Source: an uncultured Clostridia bacterium | GTDB lineage: Bacteria > Bacillota > Clostridia > Christensenellales > UBA3700 | Length of the DNA: 64,000 nucleotides | Assembly (NCBI GenBank): GCA_947037025.1 | Contig: CAMQSU010000003.1 | Location: 30,641-94,640, forward strand | Direction of reading: 5' to 3' | In this document: piece after piece, positions 36,613 through 45,898 of the stretch | How the letters are laid out: each line of letters begins with the position of its first letter | Position numbering within the stretch: position 1 is the first letter of the stretch | Translations under genes and position numbers: made by a program | Notes under the pieces: generated by a model | The model's database searches: none | Told to the model about the DNA's origin: nothing | The model's input: only the letters and a program-made list of their open reading frames with translations

Positions 36613-36847
36613 ACAAAATACTGCTGGTAATAATAATAGTTTTTTTGCGATAAAATTATAAATAATTAAATCGTAATAATTACAATAATTTATCATGTTT
36701 TTATGATATTTAACATCGGAAAATTTGATATAATATTATGAAATATTTATTGGAATTATAAATATTTATACCAAAATATATAACAAAATGCATGACAGAA
36801 ATTTACGGCAAAATTTATATGAATTATTAGATAAATAAGGAGATTAA

Positions 36848-37900
36848 ATGAATATAAAAAAAATAGCAAGTGAACCTATTTTCTTTGAAAGAAATAGAGT
36901 TTTTAGAATTTATTTAGGTGGCAAGCAATACTCTAAGTTATGTGGTGATCCTGCAGAGGATACGATGTTTCCAGAAGAGTGGCTTGCTAGCATTGTAAAA
37001 GCAATTAATCCGAAATATTTTGGTGAGCGTGATGGCGTTAGTATCGTTAGAGGTACTGATATATATTTTGATGATTTGGTGGAGCGCGAGAAGGAATTAG
37101 TGCTTGGTAATAGAAAGTATGATTGCCTTGTTAAATACCTTGATAGTGCGATTCGTTTGCCAGTGCAAGTGCATCCTACTAAAGAGTTTTCTAAAAAGAA
37201 TTTTAGTAGCGAGTATGGTAAAACTGAAGCTTGGCTTGTTGTAGATACAAGACCAAATGCTAAAGTTTATTTTGGGTTTAATGAGTTTGTAGGTAAAGAA
37301 AAATTTGGCGAGCTTGAAGATCGTAGCCTTGATGAGAAAAACATAATGCAGAGTATCCTAAATGGCGTTGAGGCTAAAGTTGGAGATATGTATTTGATTA
37401 ATGGCGGACTTATTCACGCTATTGGTGAAGGGTGTACAATTATTGAAGTGCAAGAGCCGACTGACTTTACTATTCAACCAGAGAACTGGTGTGGTGATTA
37501 CAAGATTTCTGATAATGAAAAATATATCGGTCTTGATAAGTCTACGGCGTTAGATTGTTTTGATTATTCTATGGTAGGTGAGGTTGCTTTAAGGAGTGCT
37601 AGAATTACTCCGAAATTAGTAATCGGTACTCCAGAGTATACTAAGGAAGAACTTATTACTTATAAAGATACGACTTGTTTTGCAGAGAATAGACATGTGC
37701 TAAAAGATGGAAGTTTTGTGATATCTTACGCTCCTAGTGTTTATATTTTGCTAGATGGTGAGGTTACGATATCCGGAGATTCATATAGCAAAGTTGTCAA
37801 TAAAGGTGAATACTTTTTTGTTCCGTTTGTAGCTGAAGGTAAGTATATAGTTTCCGGATTTGGTGTGCTTATAGAATGCTTGCCAAGCAAGCAGGACTAG
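36848..37900 (+). CDS. manA: Mannose-6-phosphate isomerase, type I
   Basis: 350 residues with a cupin fold. Zinc-site residues are visible in L-P-V-Q-V-H-P-T (Gln and His), K-T-E-A-W (Glu), and the later G-G-L-I-H-A-I-G-E-G segment with His. It interconverts mannose 6-phosphate and fructose 6-phosphate, feeding mannose from the beta-mannosidase into glycolysis. AAGGAG precedes the ATG by six bases. A gap of 235 bases separates it from the kinase gene, so it may have its own promoter (a TATAAT near 36730). Confidence 0.9.
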   Translation: MNIKKIASEPIFFERNRVFRIYLGGKQYSKLCGDPAEDTMFPEEWLASIVKAINPKYFGERDGVSIVRGTDIYFDDLVEREKELVLGNRKYDCLVKYLDSAIRLPVQVHPTKEFSKKNFSSEYGKTEAWLVVDTRPNAKVYFGFNEFVGKEKFGELEDRSLDEKNIMQSILNGVEAKVGDMYLINGGLIHAIGEGCTIIEVQEPTDFTIQPENWCGDYKISDNEKYIGLDKSTALDCFDYSMVGEVALRSARITPKLVIGTPEYTKEELITYKDTTCFAENRHVLKDGSFVISYAPSVYILLDGEVTISGDSYSKVVNKGEYFFVPFVAEGKYIVSGFGVLIECLPSKQD

Positions 37901-38073
37901 TGTTAAAGTTAGATTAGGGGTTCTTGTTGTAATTGTTTTAGTAGTTAGAATTTAATATCGGTTAAAGCTGTTACGCACTTGCAGGCATTAATACATTCAT
38001 GTGAATTGTACAATTTATTATGATAATTCAGGTGAAATATATACGGGAAATTGAATGCTATTTATGTATATAA

Positions 38074-38102
38074 TTGACTTGCTAAAGTAAGTGTGATATA
38101 AT
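38074..38102 (+). promoter_or_regulatory. Sigma-A promoter of the NahK-like gene
   Basis: TTGACT (38074-38079), 17 bases, TATAAT (38097-38102), leaving a leader of about 115 bases. The remaining sequence of the 37901-38225 gap shows no gene or terminator. Confidence 0.78.
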
Positions 38103-38225
38103 ATTTGTAGTAAATCAATATGTTAATGGTATTGATGAGCTAATTAATTTATGTCTAATATGCAAAATTAATGAAACATTTAGTATGTTTTTTCATATAA
38201 AATATAAGAGGTTTTTGGAGGAAAT

Positions 38226-39323
38226 ATGTGTCTTTGTAAAATTGCAAGTCAGTTCAAGGTAGGTGGTGAAGTGCTTAGCGTTGAGCCTTATGGAAACGGT
38301 CATATAAATACTACATATGTTGCAGTGGTAAATGTTGATAATGTCAACCGTAGATTTATAATGCAAAAAATAAATACCACAGTTTTTCCGCGTGTTGGTG
38401 AGCTTATGGATAACATCAGTAATGTCACTCGATTCATGGCAAACATCGTTAAAGATAACGGTGGTAATCCTGAGCGTGAAATATTGACAGTCGTTCCGAC
38501 AGTTGACGGTAAGACATTCTATACTGACGATAAGGGGGATAACTACAGGCTATATATCTTTATTGAGGGTACTACCGCACTTCAAATTGTTGAAGATCCG
38601 AGAGTTTTTGAGGGCGCTGGTTGTGCTTTTGGTGGCTTTGTTAGCGTGCTTAACGCATACCCTGCTAGTAGTCTTTATGAGGTTATATATAATTTCCATA
38701 ACACCGCAAGTCGATTCCAAAACTTTATCAACGCTGTTGATGCGGATAAGGTTGCTAGAGCGGATAGCGTTCGTCATGAGATTGACTTTGTTCTTCGTCG
38801 CGCTGGTATTTGTGACAAAATTGTAAATATGCTTGCTGATAAATCGTTGCCACTTAGAGTTACTCATAATGATACTAAACTTAATAACGTTTTACTTGAT
38901 GATAAGACAGGCGAGCCTGTTTGCGTTATTGATTTGGATACTATTATGCCTGGTAGTTTGCTTTATGATTTTGGTGATGCAATAAGATCTGGCTGCAATA
39001 CAGGTCTTGAGGATGAGCCTGATTTATCTAAAGTCTCTTTTGATATCAATCTTTATGAGAGCTTTGCAAAAGGATATCTTGCTGCAATCGGTGCAAGCAT
39101 TACTATTGCCGAGCGTGACATGCTTGCTTTTGGTTCGATTCTTATGACGTTTGAATGTGGTATGAGGTTTTTGACTGACTATCTTGATGGCGATAATTAC
39201 TTTAAGATTCATCACCCTATGCATAACATTGATAGATGTAGAACTCAATTTAAGATGGTTAGCGATATGGAAAATCTTCAAGATGAAATGAATGAAATCG
39301 CTAGGAGGTATTGCTCTATATGA
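38226..39323 (+). CDS. N-acetylhexosamine 1-kinase-like phosphotransferase
   Basis: 365 residues of the aminoglycoside/choline-kinase fold. G-N-G-H-I-N-T-T-Y near residue 23 and the catalytic loop T-H-N-D-T-K-L-N-N-V-L-L-D, then C-V-I-D-L-D-T-I-M-P-G-S, closely follow NahK (LnpB) of bifidobacteria, which makes GlcNAc-1-P or GalNAc-1-P. In this setting (beta-mannosidase, manA, galE) it would phosphorylate the GlcNAc or GalNAc freed from imported glycans. GGAGG lies four to five bases before the ATG. Its stop overlaps the next start (ATGA). Confidence 0.82.
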   Translation: MCLCKIASQFKVGGEVLSVEPYGNGHINTTYVAVVNVDNVNRRFIMQKINTTVFPRVGELMDNISNVTRFMANIVKDNGGNPEREILTVVPTVDGKTFYTDDKGDNYRLYIFIEGTTALQIVEDPRVFEGAGCAFGGFVSVLNAYPASSLYEVIYNFHNTASRFQNFINAVDADKVARADSVRHEIDFVLRRAGICDKIVNMLADKSLPLRVTHNDTKLNNVLLDDKTGEPVCVIDLDTIMPGSLLYDFGDAIRSGCNTGLEDEPDLSKVSFDINLYESFAKGYLAAIGASITIAERDMLAFGSILMTFECGMRFLTDYLDGDNYFKIHHPMHNIDRCRTQFKMVSDMENLQDEMNEIARRYCSI

Positions 39324-39907
39324 TTTATAGTATTGTGAAAACCACTGCAGCGAGTTGCATGGAAGTAGACTGGGATTATATTCCTGTCCTAAATCTTTCA
39401 AGTAATGATGGAGTACAAGAAGTCGAATTTAACACTTCTTGCCGTATGTGCTATAACGACAACGGTATATTGTTTAAATTTTATGCTGAAGATGATAAAA
39501 TTAATTGCACTATGAGCGGTTATAATCAGCCAATTTACAATGAGGAAACTGTTGAGTTGTTTATTCAGCCGACTAGTGATTTGCATAAATATGTAGAGTT
39601 AGAATGGAATGCTATTGGCGGAAGTTTTTTAGCGAATATCAATAATGATTTGAAAGGTAATGCTGCTATCAGTCTTATTCAGGATAATATCATCAAAAGT
39701 GATGTTTATGCTGAAGAAAATGGCTGGTCAGTGTTAGGATTTATATCGAAAAAACTTTTTGATGCGGAAATGTCGGGTGAATGGAAGTTTAATGCTTATC
39801 GCATTAAACGCCGCTCAGATAACAGCATGATTCTTTATGCTTTTGCTCCGACTATCGATCCTGCTTTTCATCAGCCCGATAAATTTGCAGTGCTTAAGTT
39901 TTTATAA
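39320..39907 (+). CDS. CBM9-like carbohydrate-binding protein
   Basis: 195 residues, an all-beta protein that matches the CBM9-like fold: an N-terminal strand (Y-S-I-V), D-N-G-I-L-F-K-F-Y-A-E-D-D, E-T-V-E-L-F-I-Q-P, Y-V-E-L-E-W-N-A-I-G and the closing W-K-F-N-A-Y-R-I-K-R. There is no signal peptide, so it is cytoplasmic, unusual for a binding module. Its ATG overlaps the NahK-like stop (ATGA at 39320-39323), with AGGAGG about ten bases upstream. It may bind or process the same sugar, but no enzyme activity is known for such proteins. Confidence 0.7.
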   Translation: MIYSIVKTTAASCMEVDWDYIPVLNLSSNDGVQEVEFNTSCRMCYNDNGILFKFYAEDDKINCTMSGYNQPIYNEETVELFIQPTSDLHKYVELEWNAIGGSFLANINNDLKGNAAISLIQDNIIKSDVYAEENGWSVLGFISKKLFDAEMSGEWKFNAYRIKRRSDNSMILYAFAPTIDPAFHQPDKFAVLKFL

Positions 39908-40161
39908 TATATAAAGAAATATAGATATCAATATATAGACATTATGAATTTGTAAAGAGTTAGTTTTTGCAATACATGAAATATAATGATATTAATACAT
40001 AAAGATATATAGACATGATACATGGCAATTTAAATAATTACATTATGCTTTGCACAAATTGTACAGCGTTATTTAATTATATAATTGATATAAATTAAGT
40101 GTATTTTCACTTTTTTATCACATTATTAATCAATAATTTAACAAAGTTAGGAGGATATAAT

Positions 40162-41175
40162 ATGTCAGTTTTAGTTACAGGTGGTGCGGGTTACATTGGT
40201 ACGCACACGATTATCGAGCTTGATAAAGCGGGATATGAGGTAGTTGTTGTAGATAATCTAAGCAATAGTAAATTAACTGGGCTTAGACGTGTTGAAAAAA
40301 TAATCGGAAAGTCTATCAAATTTTATGAGATGGATGTTTGTTGTGAAGATAGTCTTAGGAAGGTTTTTGCCGCTGAAAAAATCAATTCAGTAATTCATTT
40401 TGCCGGTTTGAAAGCTGTAGGTGAGTCTGTTGCTATTCCTCTTAAGTACTATGAGAATAATATTGTTAGCACTATTAGCCTAGTTAAAGTTATGAAAGAA
40501 TTTGATTGTAGAAACCTTGTTTTTTCATCTTCTGCAACAGTGTACGGTAACCCTAAATCAGTGCCAATTAATGAGAGTTTTCCGCTATCTGCGACTAACC
40601 CTTATGGCAAAACTAAACTATTTATCGAGGATATTCTGAGAGATTATTATCACGCTAATCCTGAGCTTAATATAGCTTTGCTTAGATATTTTAATCCTAT
40701 TGGTGCTCATAAGTCTGGTACTATCGGCGAAGATCCAAACGGGATTCCTAACAACTTGATGCCTTATATTACTCAGGTTGCAATCGGTAAGTTAGAGCAG
40801 CTTAGTATTTATGGCTCCGATTACAAGACTTGCGATGGTACTGGTGTGCGTGATTATATTCACGTTTCTGACCTTGCAAATGGGCATGTTCTTGCTATTA
40901 AGAAATTGGAAACTGCTCCTGGAATTGTTACTTATAATTTAGGAACAGGTAATGGATATAGCGTTATTCAAATGGTTAAAGCTTTTGAGCGTGCTTGTGG
41001 CAAAAAGATCAATTACCGATTAGCTGAGCGTCGTCCTGGAGATATTGCAGAGTGTTTTGCTGACCCAATTCTTGCAAAAAAAGAGCTTGGATTTGAGGCG
41101 AAGTTCGGACTTGATGAGATGTGTGAAGATTGCTGGAGATGGCAGTCGGCTAACCCTAATGGGTACGAGTCTTAA
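40162..41175 (+). CDS. galE: UDP-glucose 4-epimerase
   Basis: 337 residues. The N-terminal V-L-V-T-G-G-A-G-Y-I-G-T-H-T binds NAD; the catalytic Ser and Y-x-x-x-K appear as F-S-S-S-A-T-V-Y-G and N-P-Y-G-K-T-K. It interconverts UDP-Glc and UDP-Gal, and possibly the N-acetyl forms. AGGAGG lies seven bases before ATG 40162; the longer frame from 40099 lacks a ribosome site. It is 254 bases downstream of the CBM9-like gene, in the same direction, and completes a NahK-GalE pair as in bifidobacterial glycan use. Confidence 0.95.
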   Translation: MSVLVTGGAGYIGTHTIIELDKAGYEVVVVDNLSNSKLTGLRRVEKIIGKSIKFYEMDVCCEDSLRKVFAAEKINSVIHFAGLKAVGESVAIPLKYYENNIVSTISLVKVMKEFDCRNLVFSSSATVYGNPKSVPINESFPLSATNPYGKTKLFIEDILRDYYHANPELNIALLRYFNPIGAHKSGTIGEDPNGIPNNLMPYITQVAIGKLEQLSIYGSDYKTCDGTGVRDYIHVSDLANGHVLAIKKLETAPGIVTYNLGTGNGYSVIQMVKAFERACGKKINYRLAERRPGDIAECFADPILAKKELGFEAKFGLDEMCEDCWRWQSANPNGYES

Positions 41176-41189
41176 TTAAAATAATTATT

Positions 41190-41232
41190 AATAGACGATG
41201 TGAAAAAATATTTTTACATCGTCTATTTTTTG
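41190..41232 (+). terminator. Intrinsic terminator of galE
   Basis: AATAGACGATGT pairs with ACATCGTCTATT and the AAAAA/TTTTT inner arms extend the stem, followed by TTTTTT. Confidence 0.88.
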
Positions 41233-41310
41233 TTCTTCCGATTCAACTTAAATTTTGCGTATGTTTATTGCAAAGATATAAATTAATATTTGCATGAGTA
41301 GCAGTATACA

Positions 41311-41340
41311 TTGACGAAATGTAATGCGATGTGTTATACT
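41311..41340 (+). promoter_or_regulatory. Sigma-A promoter of the hydrogenase gene
   Basis: TTGACG (41311-41316), 18 bases, TATACT (41335-41340), about 80 bases before the start. Confidence 0.7.
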
Positions 41341-41421
41341 AATATTATAAAATAACATTATTGCAACAAATTAATTGTCATTTATTTGCACGTTTATTTG
41401 TAGCTATGTATAAGGAGTACT

Positions 41422-42861
41422 ATGAGAAAATTTGATACGCTGACCCAGGAACTTAAATATAAGGTGCTAAAGGAAGTTGCAAAGCTTGCTTTTGATGATA
41501 AACTTAGCGAAAGTTATTACGCTATTCCTAGGCTACTTGTGCCAAAAAATGCCGAGTCAATGCGTTGCTGTGTATATAAAGATAGGGCAATTGTTGAGGA
41601 AATGGTAAGGGGAGTTTTAGGTGCTAGCTGGACGGGGACTGCCGCTATAGATGTGCTTGATATCGCTTGTGATGAATGTCCTATTGAGAGATATACTGTC
41701 AGCGAAGGTTGCAGAGGATGTATTTCTCATAGGTGTATGGAGAGCTGTCCTGTTGATGCTATCCGCGTTAGAAGTAATAAACACGTTGAGATTGATCGTG
41801 AAAAATGTATCGAATGCGGCAAGTGCTTTAAGGCTTGTCCTTATGGTGCGATAAGGGAGCAAATCCGTCCATGTGTCCGTGCATGTAAAATTAAGGCTAT
41901 AAAAGTCGATGAAAATTGGAAGGCTGTAATTGACCATGATAAATGTGTAAGTTGCGGAATGTGCATGATTCAATGTCCGTTTGGAGCAATTCAAGATAGA
42001 TCATATATATTAGAAACTATAGGACTTTTAAATAATAGACAAGGAATTGTACCATACAAAGTTCATGCAATGGTAGCTCCTTCTATTGCAGGGCAATTCA
42101 ACTATGCTTCTATTGAACAAATAGTTACCGCTCTTAAAATGCTAGGGTTTGAGTCAGTATCAGAAGTTGCTGTCGGCGCTGATATAACTGCTTTTAAGGA
42201 TGCTCATGAACTGGCTGAGAAGGGTAGTTTAATGTCTTCTTGCTGTCCTTCATTTGTTGCATACGTTCAGCAATCTTTCCCTAAAATGGCAAAGTATATA
42301 TCAGAAAATGCGTCGCCAATGGTTGAGTGTGCTAAGTTAATTAAGGATAAAGATGCTAACTGTAAAGTAGTATTTATAGGACCTTGTATCAGTAAAAAGC
42401 AAGAATGCAAGATGGAAAGATCGGGTGGCTATGTTGATAATGTTATAACATTTGAGGAGCTGCAAGCTATTATTGACAGTAGGGATATTGTGCTTGAAGA
42501 CTTATCTCCATCTACAATGGATGCAGCATCTTACTTTGGTCGCGTGTTTGCAAGAGCAGGCGGAGTTACTGAAGCTGTACGCAATGTAATAGAGGCTGAT
42601 GGGCTTAATATAGAGCCTACTATAATTGCTGCTGATGGCTTGGATAATATTAAAATTGCGATGCTTAAGAATGGAAAGGGATTGCCTGACGGTATGTTTA
42701 TTGAGGGTATGGCTTGCTCCGGTGGTTGCATTAATGGTAGTGGTTGTGTTAATCATGACGCTCGTAATATTAAAGCAATTAATGCATATAGTGCTGAAGC
42801 TAGCAAGGATGTAATGATTGATAGTGTTAAAAGAAATTTGAAGATAGAGAATAATAAATAA
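41422..42861 (+). CDS. Monomeric [FeFe] hydrogenase, group B-like
   Basis: 479 residues. The N-terminal half binds Fe-S clusters: C-x-x-C near 83-86, then C97-C100-C105-C109, C129-C132-C135-C139 and C175-C178-C181-C185. The H-cluster motifs are L1 S-S-C-C-P-S-F (272-278), L2 G-P-C-I-S-K-K-Q-E (320-328) and L3 E-G-M-A-C-S-G-G-C-I-N-G-S-G (428-441). All H-cluster cysteines are present, but L1 has Phe for Trp and L2 has Gly for Met, as in the group B enzymes. The expected reaction is reversible H2 formation with ferredoxin; physiological roles of this group are poorly known. It is monocistronic. Confidence 0.88.
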   Translation: MRKFDTLTQELKYKVLKEVAKLAFDDKLSESYYAIPRLLVPKNAESMRCCVYKDRAIVEEMVRGVLGASWTGTAAIDVLDIACDECPIERYTVSEGCRGCISHRCMESCPVDAIRVRSNKHVEIDREKCIECGKCFKACPYGAIREQIRPCVRACKIKAIKVDENWKAVIDHDKCVSCGMCMIQCPFGAIQDRSYILETIGLLNNRQGIVPYKVHAMVAPSIAGQFNYASIEQIVTALKMLGFESVSEVAVGADITAFKDAHELAEKGSLMSSCCPSFVAYVQQSFPKMAKYISENASPMVECAKLIKDKDANCKVVFIGPCISKKQECKMERSGGYVDNVITFEELQAIIDSRDIVLEDLSPSTMDAASYFGRVFARAGGVTEAVRNVIEADGLNIEPTIIAADGLDNIKIAMLKNGKGLPDGMFIEGMACSGGCINGSGCVNHDARNIKAINAYSAEASKDVMIDSVKRNLKIENNK

Positions 42862-42888
42862 GACTTTATTTATAATTAGTATAAATTA

Positions 42889-42922
42889 TAAAATGCTGCA
42901 AAATAATATTTTGCAGCATTTT
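42889..42922. terminator. Bidirectional terminator between hydrogenase and dpaB
   Basis: AAAATGCTGCAAAA pairs with TTTTGCAGCATTTT around a short loop, with T-rich sequence after it. The genes on both sides converge on it. Confidence 0.85.
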
Positions 42923-43105
42923 ATTTTGTGTAAATTTGCAGTGGATTAATAGCAAATATATTATATAATTATCGCTGTTTTTTAAGTAATGCTAATTAAG
43001 AAAAAGCGCAAATATTTTTGATGGTATTTGCGAGGAAAAACTATACAGATAATTTATATAAATTATCAAATATAACATAGAAAAAAATATAGTATATTTT
43101 ATGAA

Positions 43106-43669
43106 TTATTTTATTATTGGTTGGTACTGCATTCCACGCATAGCATGTTCTATCGTAGCAATTACTTCATCCATATCTGTCACTAAAGAGCGAGGCTTTT
43201 TAGTAATATCATCTTGATAAAGTGGAGCAAAATAATAATGCTTTCTGTTACGCATTTCACCTATAACCTCTGCACTTGCGCCCAGTGCATCGTTAGAGCA
43301 TAGTGCGATTACAACTGGTGCTTCGTTTCGTAGATGCGCTTTTACTGCCATTGTGACAGGAGTATCTGTAATGCCATATCTAAGCTTTGCTAATGTGTTT
43401 GACGTGCAAGGAGCAACTACCATAACGTCACATTTAACAATAGGCCCTAACGGCTCTGCTGCAACGATACTATCAACTATTTCTCCGCCAGTTATTTCAA
43501 GAACTTTTGTACGGAAGTCATCAGATAGCCAAAATCTTGTATCAATATCACGCACATTATAGCTGAAAATAGGTATTATTGTATGTCCTAATTCTGCTAA
43601 TCTTTCCACAACTTGTAGGCTTTTAGATAATGTGCAAAATGAGCCTGTAAAACAATATCCTATAAGCAT
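43106..43669 (-). CDS. dpaB: Dipicolinate synthase subunit B
   Basis: 187 residues of the flavoprotein fold. The start L-I-G-Y-C-F-T-G-S-F-C-T and later A-E-P-L-G-P-I-V-K-C-D-V-M-V-V-A-P-C-T-S-N-T-L-A-K is the SpoVFB/DpaB signature. With DpaA it makes dipicolinic acid in the mother cell for loading into the spore core. The start ATG (GAGG seven bases upstream) overlaps the end of dpaA by ten bases, showing translational coupling. Confidence 0.93.
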   Translation of the reverse strand: MLIGYCFTGSFCTLSKSLQVVERLAELGHTIIPIFSYNVRDIDTRFWLSDDFRTKVLEITGGEIVDSIVAAEPLGPIVKCDVMVVAPCTSNTLAKLRYGITDTPVTMAVKAHLRNEAPVVIALCSNDALGASAEVIGEMRNRKHYYFAPLYQDDITKKPRSLVTDMDEVIATIEHAMRGMQYQPIIK

Positions 43670-44430
43670 AATCGCACCTCATCAATCCGCATTATTGCAT
43701 CGGTAAGTATTCTGCCGGCTGACTTTGGAGAGTGTTTCCCCGGCAGTCCTAGCGCATTGTCATAACTAAGTCCTAATGCAGAGATATCACAGTTATCAAC
43801 GCTAGAATATGACGCTAAATCAAGTATATAGCTGCTTTTTTTAGCATTCATTAGCTTTTCTTGCGATAATACCTTAGCGGGAATTGTGTTGATGATTACA
43901 TCCGCATCACTAATTGATGAGTTTAGATCATGTACGCTGCACTTGGTCATATGCGCCGCAGCTCGCTCATAATAGTCACTAGTGTGTACTGCAACATTCA
44001 CCCCAATCCTATCTAATAGATTGGTAACCGCTTTGCCTAATCTGCCAAATCCTAATACACTAATATTCATGTCATATATTGAGATGTTTGTAGCGCGTAT
44101 TAGTAGCATAAGTGCGGCTTCCGCAGTCTGGATGCAATTTTCTACAGCAAATACCTCGTCAAGTATTATGTTGTGATATGATATGTTTTTGGAAATCAAA
44201 ATTGCCGCTTGATCGCTTGGTAATGCTCCTGCTATCATGATACTGTCATTGCAAATTGCGCTTAACTCATCACAACAGAATCTCTTAGACGGACTATAAC
44301 AATAAATGGCAGGTTTTTTGTTATCGTAATTATCTAGAGATAAAGTGTCAAAGCCTTTTTCTCTTATGTATCTGAGTGTATAAAACATTCTTGTATCTTC
44401 CGTATCAATTATAAATGTTGGTTTTTTCAT
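43660..44430 (-). CDS. dpaA: Dipicolinate synthase subunit A
   Basis: 256 residues. The C-terminal half is a Rossmann NAD(P)-binding domain, I-S-V-L-G-F-G-R-L-G-K-A (about 120-131), as in SpoVFA/DpaA, and the segment L-G-L-P-G-K-H-S-P-K-S-A-G-R-I closes the protein. It dehydrogenates the product made from aspartate semialdehyde and pyruvate to dipicolinate. It is about 40 residues shorter than the Bacillus protein as I recall it; the N-terminal domain looks compact. AAGGAGG precedes the ATG. It shows that the organism can form endospores. Confidence 0.9.
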   Translation of the reverse strand: MKKPTFIIDTEDTRMFYTLRYIREKGFDTLSLDNYDNKKPAIYCYSPSKRFCCDELSAICNDSIMIAGALPSDQAAILISKNISYHNIILDEVFAVENCIQTAEAALMLLIRATNISIYDMNISVLGFGRLGKAVTNLLDRIGVNVAVHTSDYYERAAAHMTKCSVHDLNSSISDADVIINTIPAKVLSQEKLMNAKKSSYILDLASYSSVDNCDISALGLSYDNALGLPGKHSPKSAGRILTDAIMRIDEVRLCL

Positions 44431-44726
44431 AGTGCCTCCTTATTGTTATATAGTATGTTAAGTGTGTATATTAAGTGCGTATATAAGCAGTCTACTTGTA
44501 GTTTAGTATGCTAATTATCATGATAAATAATTTGCAAAATCATGTAATAAATATAAATTTTAGTCAAGTAAAATTATATAATAAACTAATAAAAAATATT
44601 AAATAAATATAGCAATAATTTTTATATTACTCATGCATAAAACAGCAGATTTATGAGGTAAAAAAAATGCAAGTTTTGCTGACATAATAACAACTTTACG
44701 CATATATTAACTAGGAGGATTTATAT

Positions 44727-45752
44727 ATGACTAAAAGTTTATTACTCGCTGGCAATACGACAGACGGGTTCATTAATTATTTTAAAGAGTATGTTGGTAG
44801 TAGTTATGCTATTTTTATCAAAGGTGGCAGTGGTGTTGGTAAAAGTACATTTATGCGTGATGTGGAAACATTAGCAGTTGAGCGTGGGTATGAGGTGGAG
44901 TATGTGCCTTGTAGTAGTGATATAAATAGCCATGATATGCTGAAAGTTTATGGCATGAATATTACTATGATAGATGCTACAAGTCCACATGTATTTGAGC
45001 CGTCATGCTATGGAATCGATGGCGAAATATTTGACTTAGGTAGATTTCTTGATAGGTCGAAATTGATTGGTGCAGGTGGTATTATCAAAGATTGTTTAGA
45101 GCGTAAGAGCCAATCTTATAAGTGTTTATACAACGAGCTGAAAATCGCACGCCTTGCTCTTGATAATATAGCAAGCTTGTATTTTGATAATATTGAAAGT
45201 GATAAGTTTCATGATGTGCTTTATGATATACTTCAGGAAGCAAGGACTGATGAGAGCTGTCACAACAGAGATGCATTCCCAGATTACATAGATGCTGATG
45301 GCTATCATGATATCAGAGATGAATATGTTGACGGCAGAGAAGTTGTTTACTTGCAATCTAGATGCGTGGATATTTCTGAAAAAATTTTAGAAAGTGTTAG
45401 CAAGGCGTTAGATGATGAAGGTATTTCTCACATGAGATTTCATTCTATTTTAAACCCTACTAGTATTTCAGCGATCGCAACAAAAAATAAGTTTTATACT
45501 GCGACTGCGTTATCTGGTAGGCTTATTGATGTTGATGCTGTAGTAGATAATGTTAAATTATCTACTTTTGTAACTGACATTATTAAAGAGCGTGCTTGTG
45601 TAAATCACAGCTTGTGTCGTGCGGGTAAGTACTTTGCAAGATCAAGAGAAGCTCATGATGGCATCGAAATTATATATGGTGGTGCTATGGATTTTGCCGC
45701 TCTTGAAGCTGCAAAAAAAGAGTTTATAGATAAATTGTTTGATATTAAATAA
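44727..45752 (+). CDS. P-loop ATPase of the PRK06851-like group
   Basis: 341 residues. Walker A is K-G-G-S-G-V-G-K-S-T near residue 36. The following P-C-S-S-D-I-N-S-H-D, M-I-D-A-T-S-P-H-V-F-E-P and L-G-R-F-L-D segments match a family of uncharacterised clostridial/bacillar ATPases (PRK06851), in which they read C-S-S-D and D-G-T-A-P-H-V. The segment normally occupied by a second ATPase domain shows little motif content. Function is unknown. AGGAGG lies before the ATG. It is transcribed away from dpaA. Confidence 0.68.
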   Translation: MTKSLLLAGNTTDGFINYFKEYVGSSYAIFIKGGSGVGKSTFMRDVETLAVERGYEVEYVPCSSDINSHDMLKVYGMNITMIDATSPHVFEPSCYGIDGEIFDLGRFLDRSKLIGAGGIIKDCLERKSQSYKCLYNELKIARLALDNIASLYFDNIESDKFHDVLYDILQEARTDESCHNRDAFPDYIDADGYHDIRDEYVDGREVVYLQSRCVDISEKILESVSKALDDEGISHMRFHSILNPTSISAIATKNKFYTATALSGRLIDVDAVVDNVKLSTFVTDIIKERACVNHSLCRAGKYFARSREAHDGIEIIYGGAMDFAALEAAKKEFIDKLFDIK

Positions 45753-45786
45753 TTTATTGATGCATATAATTTAAAACTTCACATAC

Positions 45787-45817
45787 AAAAAGGCGAGTGT
45801 TAGCACTCGCCTTTTTG
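45787..45817 (+). terminator. Intrinsic terminator after the P-loop ATPase
   Basis: AAAAAGGCGAGTG pairs with CACTCGCCTTTTT around TTAG; a strong stem with a T run. Confidence 0.9.
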
Positions 45818-45847
45818 TTGTGATAATTATAATAATGATTGTATGTC

Positions 45848-45876
45848 TTGACAGTAGTTAGCTAATGTATTATAAT
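45848..45876 (+). promoter_or_regulatory. Consensus promoter of ung
   Basis: TTGACA (45848-45853), 17 bases, TATAAT (45871-45876), a perfect match, 23 bases before the start codon. Confidence 0.88.
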
Positions 45877-45898
45877 ATAACTTATAGGAAGGTGTATT

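Noticed and set aside
44441..44460. Sigma-K-like -10 (CATACTATA, 44449-44457 on the minus strand) upstream of dpaA
   Set aside because: It lies so near the ribosome site that transcription would begin inside it, and no matching -35 is clear.
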